This document shows positions 41,845 through 50,271 of a stretch of 64,000 nt of DNA, piece by piece. Every line of letters starts with the position of its first letter. Within the stretch, counting starts at the first letter, position 1. The notes beneath the pieces were generated by a model, which was not told the origin of the DNA, did not search any database, and saw only the letters and a list, made by a program, of their open reading frames with translations. Origin of the DNA: Streptomyces roseirectus (GTDB lineage: Bacteria > Actinomycetota > Actinomycetes > Streptomycetales > Streptomycetaceae). Where the stretch lies: the NCBI RefSeq assembly GCF_014489635.1, contig NZ_CP060828.1, positions 7,924,001-7,988,000 on the forward strand, written 5' to 3'. Made by a program: the position numbers and the translations under genes.

Positions 41845-44055
41845 TCAGAGTCGAAGCCCGTCCTGTTCAGCGGGGCGGGCTTCGCGCGTACCCGGCGCCT
41901 CGCCCTCGCGGATCGCGTACCGCCGGTGCAGCCGCCGCAGCGGCGCCGGCGCCCACCACGTCGCCCGCCCGCCGAGCCGCATCGCCGCCGGCAGCAGCGC
42001 GCCCCGGATCAGCGTCGCGTCCATCAGCACCGCCAGCGGCAGCCCCACCCCGTACGCCTTCACGAAGGTGATCCCGGAGACCAGGAACGCCAGGAACACC
42101 ACCGAGATGAGGACGGCGGCGGCGGTCACCATCCGGCCCACCCGCTCAAGTCCCATGGCGACGGCGGCCGTCGGCGACCCGGTGCGCTCGTACTCCTCCC
42201 GGATCCGGGCCAGCATGAACACCTGGTAGTCCATCGCCAGCCCGAAGGAGAGCGCGAACAGCATCACGGGGACGATGGACGCGATCGTGCCGGTGACCGT
42301 GAAACCGCCCAGCAGGGACGCGAGATGACCCTCCTGGAAGATCCACACCAGCGCCCCGAACGTCGCCGTGAGACTCAACCCGCTCAGCATCAGGGCGAGT
42401 ACGGGCAGCAGCACACTGCCCGTCAGCAGGAACAGCAGGACCACCATGGCGAGCGCGACCGCGCCGAGCGCGTACGGCAGCCGGTCGGCGAGCGAGCGCG
42501 TGGTGTCCCGGTCGACGGCCGCGATCCCGCCGACCAGCGTCTCGAACGGCGCGTCCAGCGACCGGACCTCACCCACCAGGGCCTTCGCGTCGGCGGCGGA
42601 GGCGGGCACCACGGAGAGATACGTCCCGCCCCCGATCACGAACCGCTCGTGCGCCGGGCTCGCCGGCGACACCAGCGCCCCCTTCGCGTAGCTCCCGGCC
42701 ACGCTGTCGACGCGGGCGGCGTGCGGGAGCCGCGAGAGGCGGGCGGCGTAACCGGCGACCTCCTCGGCCGGCCCTCCCTCGGCCAACTCAGCCTCGGGTG
42801 CCACCACTTGCAGCGCGTTCAGCTCCCCCGAGTCGAACCCCTCCCGGATGGCCGTGGCGACCTGCCGCGCCTTCGAACTCTCCGGCATGCTCCGCTCGTC
42901 GGCCATCCCCAGCCGCATCCCGAGCGCCGGCGCCCCCAGCAGGATCAGGAACGCCAGCGCGACCGTGACGACCGGCACCGGACGGCGCATCACGAACAGG
43001 GCGAGCCGGTGCCAGAATCCCGTCCGCTCTCGCGCAGAGCCCCCACGCCGGCTCTCCACCCTCGCCCCGAGCACGACGAACAGCGCGGGCAGCACCGTCA
43101 GCGCCGCCCCCGCCGACAGCAGCGCCGTCAGCATCCCGGCGTACGCCATCGACCGCACCGCGGGCAGCGGGAAGAACAGCAGCCCCGCGAGGACGACGGC
43201 GACGGTGACGGCGGAGAACGCGACCGTGCGCCCGGCCGTCACCATCGTCGTCCGCAGCGCCTCCCGGCGGGGTGCCGTGCGCAGTTCGTCGCGGTAGCGG
43301 GTGACCATCAACAGGCAGTAGTCGACGGCGAGTCCGAGACCGAGGAGGGTGACGACGCTCAGCGCGAAGACCGACAGGTCGGTGACGCTCGCCAGGATCC
43401 ACATCAGGCCCATGCCGACGAGCAGCGCGACGAACGCGACGATCAGGGGGAGCAGCGCGGAGACGACGCTGCCGAAGACGACGAACAGGATGACGAGGGT
43501 CACCGGGAACGCGATCAACTCGCCCTTCGCGCCGTCCTGCTGGGTCTGTTTCCCGGCCTCCTGCTGGAACACCGCGTACCCGCCGACGGCGACGTCGAGC
43601 CCGTCCTGCTCGCCCTCGTAGCGCGGCAGCAGCGTGTCGAGCCGCTTGCCGGCCGCCGTCTCGTCCCCGGCGACCGTCGCGACGACCAGCGCCCGCCCGC
43701 CGTCCTCGGAGCGGAGCTGGGGCGCGCGGCCGGCCGTCCAGTACGAGGAGACGTCCCGGACGCCGGGTTCCTCGGCGAGCTTGCGGGTGAGCCGGGTGCC
43801 CGCCTCGGTGGCCGTGGCGTCGTCCACCCCGGCGGGGGCCGTGACCAGCAGCGTCAGGTTCGGGGCGCCCTGGCCCGAGCGCGCCAGGACCGCCGCCGCC
43901 CGGCCCGACTCGGTGGTCGGGTCGGTCAGGCCGCCCGCCGTCAGCTTGTCGAACAGGGTCGCGCTCGCGGCGCCGCCGAGCAGCGCGAGCACCGCCGCCG
44001 TCACGAGCACCGCTCTGCCCCGCCGCCAGATCAACTCCGCCAGTCGTGCCGACAT
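41845..44055 (-). CDS. MMPL/RND-family membrane transporter
   Basis: The 736-residue protein has two repeats of the MMPL fold: a first helix, a large extracytoplasmic domain, and six helices in each half. The conserved Asp/Tyr-type proton-relay segments are GLGLAVDYCLLMVTRYRDE in the first half and ALSFGLAMDYQVFMLARIREEY in the second. This family exports lipids, siderophores or polyketides in actinobacteria. The ATG at 44055 follows GAGGGG. It lies downstream of and co-directional with the ligase/NAT pair, so it could be their exporter, though 151 bases and a hairpin separate them. Confidence 0.93.
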   Translation of the reverse strand: MSARLAELIWRRGRAVLVTAAVLALLGGAASATLFDKLTAGGLTDPTTESGRAAAVLARSGQGAPNLTLLVTAPAGVDDATATEAGTRLTRKLAEEPGVRDVSSYWTAGRAPQLRSEDGGRALVVATVAGDETAAGKRLDTLLPRYEGEQDGLDVAVGGYAVFQQEAGKQTQQDGAKGELIAFPVTLVILFVVFGSVVSALLPLIVAFVALLVGMGLMWILASVTDLSVFALSVVTLLGLGLAVDYCLLMVTRYRDELRTAPRREALRTTMVTAGRTVAFSAVTVAVVLAGLLFFPLPAVRSMAYAGMLTALLSAGAALTVLPALFVVLGARVESRRGGSARERTGFWHRLALFVMRRPVPVVTVALAFLILLGAPALGMRLGMADERSMPESSKARQVATAIREGFDSGELNALQVVAPEAELAEGGPAEEVAGYAARLSRLPHAARVDSVAGSYAKGALVSPASPAHERFVIGGGTYLSVVPASAADAKALVGEVRSLDAPFETLVGGIAAVDRDTTRSLADRLPYALGAVALAMVVLLFLLTGSVLLPVLALMLSGLSLTATFGALVWIFQEGHLASLLGGFTVTGTIASIVPVMLFALSFGLAMDYQVFMLARIREEYERTGSPTAAVAMGLERVGRMVTAAAVLISVVFLAFLVSGITFVKAYGVGLPLAVLMDATLIRGALLPAAMRLGGRATWWAPAPLRRLHRRYAIREGEAPGTREARPAEQDGLRL

Positions 44056-44159
44056 GCCTGTCCCCTCGCCGGTGTCGTGTCGCACACGAGAGGGGCCGAG
44101 CCCGGGGTTTGTGACAGGCGGGAGCGGAAAGAGACGTGGATCACATGTGCGGCCCGGAC

Positions 44160-44190
44160 CCTGGGCCCCGCATGGGGGCCGGAACCCAGG
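44160..44190. terminator. Probable hairpin terminator after the ligase gene
   Basis: CCTGGGCCCC followed by GCAT and GGGGGCC, with an outer CCTGGG/CCCAGG pairing at 44160-44165 and 44185-44190, gives a nested hairpin just downstream of the ligase stop codon (minus strand). Confidence 0.55.
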
Positions 44191-44206
44191 GAGTCCGGGG
44201 GCCGGA

Positions 44207-45781
44207 TCACGCCGGTTCGAGGCGTTCCCGCAGCCGGCGGGCCAGCTCCAGGCGCTGGACCTTCATCGTCGCCGTCCGGGGCAGCTCGGCGAGCGGGAGC
44301 TGGATGGGGTCGGCGAGCTGGGGGAAGTCCTTCACCGCGCCCCGCCAGCGCGCCGGGTCCAGCGGCACGTTGTTCTTCGTGCACACCACCGGCACCGCCT
44401 CGCCCGAGGGCCCCGCGACCAGCACCAGCTCGACCAGCTCGTCGAGCCGGCCGAGGACCGCGTCCTCGACCTCCAGCGTGGAGTCGACGTTCTCGATGAC
44501 GTCCACGGCCCGGTCCAGGACGTGGACCCGCCCCCACCGGTCGCGGTAGCCGACGTCACCCGTGCGCCACCAGCGGCCGTCGCACTCCTCCTGGTAGCGC
44601 TCGTCCTCGGCGTAGTAGGTGATCGCGCGGCCGTCGCTCATCACCTCGATGAAGCCGGGCGTCTTCTTCGAGGGCCGCTGCCCGTCGCGCGGCACCACCC
44701 GCAGGTGCGTCATGCCCGGCAGCGGGTAGCCGAGGCAACGGCCGTTCGCCTTCAGGGCGTTCTTGCGGGTGTACCAGCGGGCGACGAGCGGACCGCACTC
44801 GCTCTGCCCGTAGAACTGGAAGAAGATCGGGTTGCGGCGCAAAGACGCCGAGAGCAGCTTGTGGATCGTGGGCGGGTGGATCGCGTCGAACGTGCCGCTG
44901 TAGTACTTGACGTTCGACAGCGGACGCAGCGGATGCTCCACCAACTCCTCCCACTCCACGAAGGTGTTGGGGTGCGTCTCCACGATCCCCGGCCTCGTGC
45001 GCGCCAGCAGCGGCGCGACCCGCTCCGGCTCGGGGTCGTCGATGACGACGACCGGCATGCCGTGCTCCAGCATCACCGCGAGCGCCATGTACATCCGCGA
45101 GTGGACGAACGAGACGTGGACGGCGTACGTCTCCCGCTCCCGGATCAGCCGCACCAACCGCTCCTGCGGCCGGTAACGCCCGCGCAGCGACAGCGCGGTG
45201 TGCACGACCAGCTTGGGCACCCCGGTCGTCCCGGACGTGTGCGTCATCAGCGCCGGCTGGTCCCCGTCGAGCCTGACCGGCGTGCGGCGCGGGGAGCCCG
45301 CCAGCTCCTCCAGGGACACGGTGCCGGGGCGCTCGCCGCGCGGCACGATCACCCGGGCCGCCGACTCGGCCAGCGGCAGACCGGCCAGCGGGCCGCTCAG
45401 CTTGGCCTCGTCGGTGAGGAGGTTGGGCCGCTCCAGGCGGTCGAGGAGCGCGCGGACCGTCGTCCCGTCGAGCGCCGGCGACAGCAGCACCGGCACCGCG
45501 CCGAGCCGCGAGGCCGCGCACGCCAGGAGGTAGATGTCGAAGTTGTGCGTCTTGTAGAGGGCGATGTGTTCACCGGCCCGGACGCCGGCCGCCCACAGCC
45601 GGGCGGCCAGGTCGTCGACGAGGTCGGCGAGCGAGGCGAACGTCAGCTCGCGGCCGGCCTCGGGGACGGTGTCGATGTCGTGGTCCAGGGTGACCGGCAC
45701 CCCCGGGTGCCGGGCCGCCGCCTCCTCGGGCACGAGCCCGAGCCTCAGCGGCTTCTTGCTGGCGGGCAGGTGGAGCGCCAT
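44207..45781 (-). CDS. AMP-binding acyl/aryl-CoA ligase-like enzyme
   Basis: The 524-residue adenylate-forming enzyme has the core motifs THTSGTTGVPKLVVH (A3), FYGQSECGP (A5), WWRTGDVGYRD (A7), RVHVLDRAVDVIENVDS (A8) and the catalytic lysine near the end in PRTATMKVQR (A10). It should activate a carboxylic acid as the adenylate and then the thioester. Two adjacent ATGs exist (45784 and 45781); the second leaves better spacing to AGGAGG. It starts inside the stop of the arylamine N-acetyltransferase gene, so the two enzymes are made together. A ligase feeding acyl-CoA to a NAT-type acyltransferase is the obvious reading. The substrate is unknown. Confidence 0.9.
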   Translation of the reverse strand: MALHLPASKKPLRLGLVPEEAAARHPGVPVTLDHDIDTVPEAGRELTFASLADLVDDLAARLWAAGVRAGEHIALYKTHNFDIYLLACAASRLGAVPVLLSPALDGTTVRALLDRLERPNLLTDEAKLSGPLAGLPLAESAARVIVPRGERPGTVSLEELAGSPRRTPVRLDGDQPALMTHTSGTTGVPKLVVHTALSLRGRYRPQERLVRLIRERETYAVHVSFVHSRMYMALAVMLEHGMPVVVIDDPEPERVAPLLARTRPGIVETHPNTFVEWEELVEHPLRPLSNVKYYSGTFDAIHPPTIHKLLSASLRRNPIFFQFYGQSECGPLVARWYTRKNALKANGRCLGYPLPGMTHLRVVPRDGQRPSKKTPGFIEVMSDGRAITYYAEDERYQEECDGRWWRTGDVGYRDRWGRVHVLDRAVDVIENVDSTLEVEDAVLGRLDELVELVLVAGPSGEAVPVVCTKNNVPLDPARWRGAVKDFPQLADPIQLPLAELPRTATMKVQRLELARRLRERLEPA

Positions 45782-46662
45782 CATCCCTCCTGGGGACTCG
45801 CGAAGGTGGTGGACAGCCGCTGCGTCAGCAGCCGTGCGTCGGTGTCGGTCAGCCGGACGCCGAAGATCTCGCGCAGGGCCCGGACGGCGCCGGCGGCGCC
45901 CAACTCCCGCCGCTCGCCGGCCCCGTCGGTGTGACGGGTCGTCAACTCCGTGTTCAGCAGGGTCTGCTGACTGACTGCGTCGCCGCGCATCGCGACGAGC
46001 TTGCCGGTGAACGTGGAGCGGGGGTGGTGGGCGGTGTAGTGGTTGGAGACGTCGAAGTCGACGGCGTGGTGGCGCTCCAGGCGGAACGCGTACAGGTCGA
46101 ACCAGCCGTCGTCGTGCAGCGACTGGAGGACCCACTGGTCGTCCTCGCGCACCACCCGCCAGGCGAAGCCGCCCTCGGTGTGCGTGGCGCCGTCCGCCAG
46201 GGGCAGCGGGGCGAGCGGGCTCTCGGCGCCGAAACCGACGTCCGCGAGCAGCGTCTCGCCGCCCGCCTCGACGAGGAGCGTGGTGTGGGCGCGGTAGCGG
46301 ACGGTCTTCCTGCCCTGCCGGACGCGGGCGAGGTGCCGGGTCACCGGCAGGCCCAGGCGTTCCAGGGCGGCGGCGAACAGCAGGTTGTGCTCGAAGCAGT
46401 AGCCGCCCCGGCCGCCGGTCACCAACTTGCGCTGGATGTCGGTGAGTTCGAGGGAGACGCCGCGCTCGAGGGCGACATCGACGTTCTCGAAGGCGATCGC
46501 GGCCCGGTGGGCCCGGTGCAGGGCGTCCAGGGTCGTGCGCGTGGCGGTCAGGGGGCCCGCGTGGCCGACGCGGGCCAGGTAGGCGTCGAGGTCCAGGAGG
46601 TCCCCGCCCCACTGCGGGTCCGCCGGTGCTGCCGGGGTGAGTACGGTGTGATCCGTGGCCAT
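45781..46662 (-). CDS. Arylamine N-acetyltransferase 1
   Basis: The 293-residue NAT has the catalytic triad in place: Cys89 in GGRGGYCFEHN, His126 in RYRAHTTLLV and Asp141 in LLADVGFG. Enzymes of this family acetylate arylamines and hydrazines or, in natural-product pathways, act as amide synthases. The ATG at 46662 gives MATDHTV; only a weak ribosome binding site precedes it. It overlaps the ligase gene downstream and follows the transposase-like gene by 56 bases. A second NAT, of a different subtype, lies at 50272-51087. Confidence 0.93.
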   Translation of the reverse strand: MATDHTVLTPAAPADPQWGGDLLDLDAYLARVGHAGPLTATRTTLDALHRAHRAAIAFENVDVALERGVSLELTDIQRKLVTGGRGGYCFEHNLLFAAALERLGLPVTRHLARVRQGRKTVRYRAHTTLLVEAGGETLLADVGFGAESPLAPLPLADGATHTEGGFAWRVVREDDQWVLQSLHDDGWFDLYAFRLERHHAVDFDVSNHYTAHHPRSTFTGKLVAMRGDAVSQQTLLNTELTTRHTDGAGERRELGAAGAVRALREIFGVRLTDTDARLLTQRLSTTFASPQEG

Positions 46663-46718
46663 GCGCCGGATCCTGTAAGCGGCGCCCGGGGCCGGGCAAC
46701 GCGGCCGAAAGCAGTTCG

Positions 46719-47753
46719 TCAGGTCCCGCAGGGCGGCAGCGCGGCGACCGCGCAGGCCACCGACGCGAGCGTCAGATGGCGGTGCCAGCCGGTCAGGGAA
46801 CGGCCCGCGAAGTCCTTCAGACCCGTCTGCCGGGCCCTGGTCACCGCCGTGCGGCCGACCCGGTCGGCGTGCTTGGTCAGGCGCAGCAGGACCGGCGCGG
46901 GCAGGCGCATGTTGGTGACCCACAGGTGGGCCGGCGGCCTGCGCGGGTCGGTCCACTCGCCCAGCAGCAGCGCGGGCCTGCGGGCCGCCGTCGTCACCGG
47001 GACGGCCGCCGCGAGCGACACCGCCGGGGCGGGGGAACCGTCGTGCCACTCGACGGGCCTGCGCAGCGACGTCACCGCCGCGAGGGTGTCGCGCGCCGGA
47101 CGCGGGCCCGCCCCGTACCCCGGCAGGGCGGGGTCCGCCATGCGCAGGGGGGCGGACGGCTGGGTGCGCGCGATCGCCGGGAACGGGGCGAGGGGCAGCC
47201 GGGTGAGGGCGTCGGGGGCGTCGACGCCGTGGACGTCCAGGACGACCGGGCGCCGGGGGGTGTCCGCCGAGCCGAGGGCTTCCAGGACGGCGGCGGTGAC
47301 GCCGTCCTCGTAGGGCTCGTCCGGGACGATGTCGTCGTCCGGGAGGTACAGGCGCCACGCCACGGGGGTGACGACGTCCGGGGAGACGAACCACACGCCG
47401 AACGACTGCCGGCACCGGGGGGTGCCGCACGGGCGTTCGCCGCTCCTCGGCAGCGGCATCGGCTGCACCACCCACGCCGCGAGCGGGTGCGTCGCCGCCA
47501 GCCACTCCACGAGCGCCGCGCGCACCGGACGCCAGTCCCAGGTGGACCCCGTCACCAGGTGGTGCAGCCGCTGCTCGGCCGCCGAGTCGCCGCCCGTGTG
47601 CTGCGCGATGCTCCGGAACGACTTCCGCCCCGGCGTCGACAGCAGCCCCCGCACGTACTCCTCCGCCCGCCGCCGCTGATCACGCCTCGGCAGCGCCCCG
47701 AACACGGCCGCGCACATCTCCCGCGCCGCGTCTTCCTGAACGAGCGTGTTCAT
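46719..47753 (-). CDS. Degenerate IS701-family transposase retained as an intact ORF
   Basis: The 344-residue protein has the IS701 transposase framework: EYVRGLLSTPGRKSFRSIAQ at the N-terminus, GSTWDWRPVRAALVEWL, LYLP in the middle, and the conserved end RSLTGWHRHLTLAS. The catalytic positions are gone. The VVDxTGF aspartate motif reads VVQPMPLP, the second GDS-type aspartate region is replaced by LDVHGVDAP, and the acidic residue before the GWHRH block is not present. No terminal inverted repeats flank it. It is therefore a domesticated DNA-binding protein or a slowly decaying one. The full-length frame, with no stop or frameshift, argues for retention. It lies between the MFS exporter and the NAT/ligase genes. 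Confidence 0.8.
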   Translation of the reverse strand: MNTLVQEDAAREMCAAVFGALPRRDQRRRAEEYVRGLLSTPGRKSFRSIAQHTGGDSAAEQRLHHLVTGSTWDWRPVRAALVEWLAATHPLAAWVVQPMPLPRSGERPCGTPRCRQSFGVWFVSPDVVTPVAWRLYLPDDDIVPDEPYEDGVTAAVLEALGSADTPRRPVVLDVHGVDAPDALTRLPLAPFPAIARTQPSAPLRMADPALPGYGAGPRPARDTLAAVTSLRRPVEWHDGSPAPAVSLAAAVPVTTAARRPALLLGEWTDPRRPPAHLWVTNMRLPAPVLLRLTKHADRVGRTAVTRARQTGLKDFAGRSLTGWHRHLTLASVACAVAALPPCGT

Positions 47754-48041
47754 CGAGCCTCCTGGGACGGTTGGGGGTGGACGACGCCTCGTCGACGCCG
47801 GGGGAGGGGGAGCGGTCCGGAGAAGGAACGCTCCGGAGGAGCGGTCGGCGGGCCCGCCCGGTTCCCGGGGGATTCGCGAGGTGGCCGGTTCACGGCGGTG
47901 CCCGAAGGAGGGGGCCGCCCGCCCCGGGAAGCCCCCTGCCGGGACCGGCCGCCTCGCCGGGCCGCCCGGCACAGGGCTCGCGCGGCTCCGGTCACCTCCC
48001 GGCGGCCGTCCCGGGATTGGCCGGTTCCCCGGCCCTCCGGG
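47754..48041. other. Non-coding stretch between the MFS and transposase-like genes
   Basis: These 288 bases hold no supportable gene. They are rich in GGCCGG and CCCGGG words with several weak hairpins, and no terminal repeats of an insertion sequence could be found next to the transposase-like gene. Confidence 0.5.
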
Positions 48042-49277
48042 TCACGCCAGCGACAGCGCCACGATGGCCGGGCCGAAGGCCGCGCCGAGCTGGTAGCAGA
48101 GGGTGAACAGGCCGAGGGCGGTGGTGCGCAGCCGGTCGGGGGCGCCGGTGACGGCGATGACGGAGAGGGTGGCCTGACCGGAGGCGGTGACGAAGACGGC
48201 GACACCGCCGGCCGCGAGCATGAGCGGCGCGGGGACACCGAGCGCGACGGTGAGCGGGGCCAGCGCGCCGAGCGTCAGCAGCACCGTGAGGACCGTCGAG
48301 CGGCGGATCCGGTTCGCGGAGGCGGCCATGACCCAGGAGAGGGAGGAACCGATGAGGAGGGCGACGAGGATGCCGACGCCGACGGCCGAGGTGTCCCACC
48401 CGGCGTCGTCCTCCAGCAGCCGCGGCACGGCGTACAGGAGCGCGAAGTACGCCGTCGACAGCGAGCACACCACCGCGCACGCCGTGAGGTAGACCGGCGA
48501 GCGCAGCAGCGCGGCCGGCACGAACCCCTCGGGCCGGCGCCGGATCCAGGCGGTGAGCGCGCCGACGAGGACGGCCGCGGCGAGCACCGCCGGCAACGGG
48601 AACCGCCCCAGCAGCACCAGCGAGCTGATCAGCGCCGCGGTGAGCACCGCCCCCGTCGCGTCGAACGCCGTGTGCCCCTCGGCGGGCCGGAACTTAGGCG
48701 CGCGCAGGTACACGTACGGCGCGGCGAGGAGGGCCACGGCGGAGAGGGAGAGCGCCGCGTGCCACGACACGTGGTCGCTGAGCAGCGAACCGGAGAGCGG
48801 CCCGATCGCCCCGAGCATCCCGCTTCCCGCCGTGATGACGCCCATCCGCGCGGGCGTCCCGGCCAGGTTGATCGCGGTGGTGATGAACCCGCCCCCGCCG
48901 AACGCCTGGGCGGCCCGCCCGGCGATCAGCCCCGGCATCGAGTCCGCGGTGAGGACGACCACCGTGCCCGCGATCACCAGTAACGAGCAGAGCAGGACGG
49001 CCGGCCGCACCCCCCGGTGGCGCAGCAGCGCGGCGACCATCGGCGTGCCGAGCGCCATCGCGAGCCCGAACACGGTCGCGATCCAGGTCGCCGCCGGCAC
49101 GGATATCCCGATGCCGTCGGCTATGTCGGGCAGCGTCGTCGTCGCCGCGTTGGCGCTCAGCGCGGTCGGCGTGGCCATGACGCCCAGCGCGAGCGCGGCG
49201 ATCCGGTGCCGTTCGGGCGGCGGCGCTGGTTCGGCCACGGCGTCGCGCGGCTGCTGGTCCGGTGCGGAACGGGTCAT
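48042..49277 (-). CDS. MFS multidrug-type exporter with a TTA codon
   Basis: The 411-residue protein has about twelve membrane helices and DHA-type motifs (LALGVMATPTALSANAATTTLPDIA, GLIAGRAAQAFGGGGFITTAINL). It is a likely proton-driven exporter. Codon 99 is TTA (forward-strand 48981-48983, protein context LLCSLLVIAG), so translation should need the bldA tRNA and be linked to development or secondary metabolism. It is divergent from the TetR gene at 49469, the classic exporter/repressor arrangement. The ATG at 49277 has a weak ribosome binding site. Confidence 0.92.
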   Translation of the reverse strand: MTRSAPDQQPRDAVAEPAPPPERHRIAALALGVMATPTALSANAATTTLPDIADGIGISVPAATWIATVFGLAMALGTPMVAALLRHRGVRPAVLLCSLLVIAGTVVVLTADSMPGLIAGRAAQAFGGGGFITTAINLAGTPARMGVITAGSGMLGAIGPLSGSLLSDHVSWHAALSLSAVALLAAPYVYLRAPKFRPAEGHTAFDATGAVLTAALISSLVLLGRFPLPAVLAAAVLVGALTAWIRRRPEGFVPAALLRSPVYLTACAVVCSLSTAYFALLYAVPRLLEDDAGWDTSAVGVGILVALLIGSSLSWVMAASANRIRRSTVLTVLLTLGALAPLTVALGVPAPLMLAAGGVAVFVTASGQATLSVIAVTGAPDRLRTTALGLFTLCYQLGAAFGPAIVALSLA

Positions 49278-49358
49278 GACAGGGAGCCCTTCTGGGACGT
49301 GACGCAGCAGCGAAGTCGTGATAACAGAGGGTGAACTACTGCGCGTAGAGTATGTGTT

Positions 49359-49369
49359 GCACCAGGTGC
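49359..49369. promoter_or_regulatory. Short palindrome between MFS and TetR genes
   Basis: GCACC-A-GGTGC is a perfect 11-base inverted repeat in the 191-base region between the divergent exporter and TetR genes. It is a candidate operator, but short palindromes are common in GC-rich DNA. Confidence 0.35.
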
Positions 49370-49468
49370 TGTAAACAATGCGACGATCGATGTAGGTCCA
49401 ACGGTGTAGACCCCCGCCCACCAGCGGACGGGTACGCTGCGGATCCACGGCCGAGCGGAGGGACTGCG

Positions 49469-50128
49469 ATGACGGTGGGAACGACGGCGGACACCCGTCG
49501 CGGCATGCCGGAGAAACGACGGGCGATCATGCGGGCGGCCCGCGCCGTGTTCGGACGAGAGGGCTACACCCGGGCCGGGGTCGACACCATCGCCCTGGAG
49601 GCCGGCGTCTCCAACAGGACCATCTACAACCACTTCGCCGACAAGGAACAGCTCTTCCAGATGGTCGCCCTGGAGGGCGCCGAACAGGTCACCGCCGCCA
49701 TCGCGGAGATCCTGGAACGCCACCTCCGCAAGATCGTCGACGTCCGCGAGGACCTGATCGCCTTCGCCCTGGAGCGCGTCCAGGCGGTCACCGAGTTCCC
49801 CGACCACTTCGCCCTCGTCCGCACCATCGAGGCCGAGGCGTCCCGCATCCCCGTCGACGTACTGGAGTCCTGGCGCGACGTCGGCCCGCTCTCCGCGCAC
49901 AAGCGGCTCGCCCCCTACCTGCGCCGCATCGGCGAACGCGGCCTCCTCGACCTCGACGACGCCGAACGCGCCGCCAACCACTTCAACCTGCTGACCATCA
50001 TCGACGTCAACCAGCGCACCTTCTACGGCGCCCTGCCCCTGCCCGGACCCGAGGTCACCACCATCGTCATCGAGGGCGTCGACACGTTCCTGCGCCTCTA
50101 CGGCACCGGACGGGCGACGGAACACTGA
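49469..50128 (+). CDS. TetR-family transcriptional regulator
   Basis: The 219-residue protein has the TetR helix-turn-helix (AIMRAARAVFGREGYTRAGVDTIALEAGVSNRTIYNHFADKEQLFQ, about residues 20-64) and a C-terminal domain of the TetR_C_7 type (FNLLTIIDVNQRTFYGALP). The ATG at 49469 follows GCGGAGGG. It is divergent from the MFS exporter and co-directional with the NAT2-hydroxylase genes that follow after 143 bases, so it may control both. A hairpin overlaps its stop codon. Confidence 0.93.
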   Translation: MTVGTTADTRRGMPEKRRAIMRAARAVFGREGYTRAGVDTIALEAGVSNRTIYNHFADKEQLFQMVALEGAEQVTAAIAEILERHLRKIVDVREDLIAFALERVQAVTEFPDHFALVRTIEAEASRIPVDVLESWRDVGPLSAHKRLAPYLRRIGERGLLDLDDAERAANHFNLLTIIDVNQRTFYGALPLPGPEVTTIVIEGVDTFLRLYGTGRATEH

Positions 50129-50161
50129 CCGCGCCCCCGATCCGGCGGACGCGCTGGTCAG
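50125..50161 (+). terminator. Possible hairpin terminator after the TetR gene
   Basis: CTGACCGCGC at 50125-50134 pairs with GCGC-T-GGTCAG at 50151-50161 with one bulge. The stem includes the stop codon. It would separate the regulator transcript from the following NAT-hydroxylase operon. Confidence 0.5.
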
Positions 50162-50271
50162 CTCCCCACTCCACGCCCCGCTCCGGGACCTGACGGACTC
50201 GCCCCGGTGCCCTTTGTGCCCCTGCGGACGGCCACCGATGCTGGCCGGGCAGGAGACCTAGGGGGGCGGAG

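Noticed and set aside
41320..45934. Very long overlapping plus-strand frames (about 1059 and 766 codons)
   Set aside because: They are antisense to the MMPL, ligase and NAT genes, all of which have clear motifs on the minus strand. The frames are rich in Arg/Gln/His and non-globular.
46719..48041. Complete insertion sequence around the IS701-like gene
   Set aside because: No terminal inverted repeats or target-site duplications could be found by eye on either side, and the transposase active site is missing.
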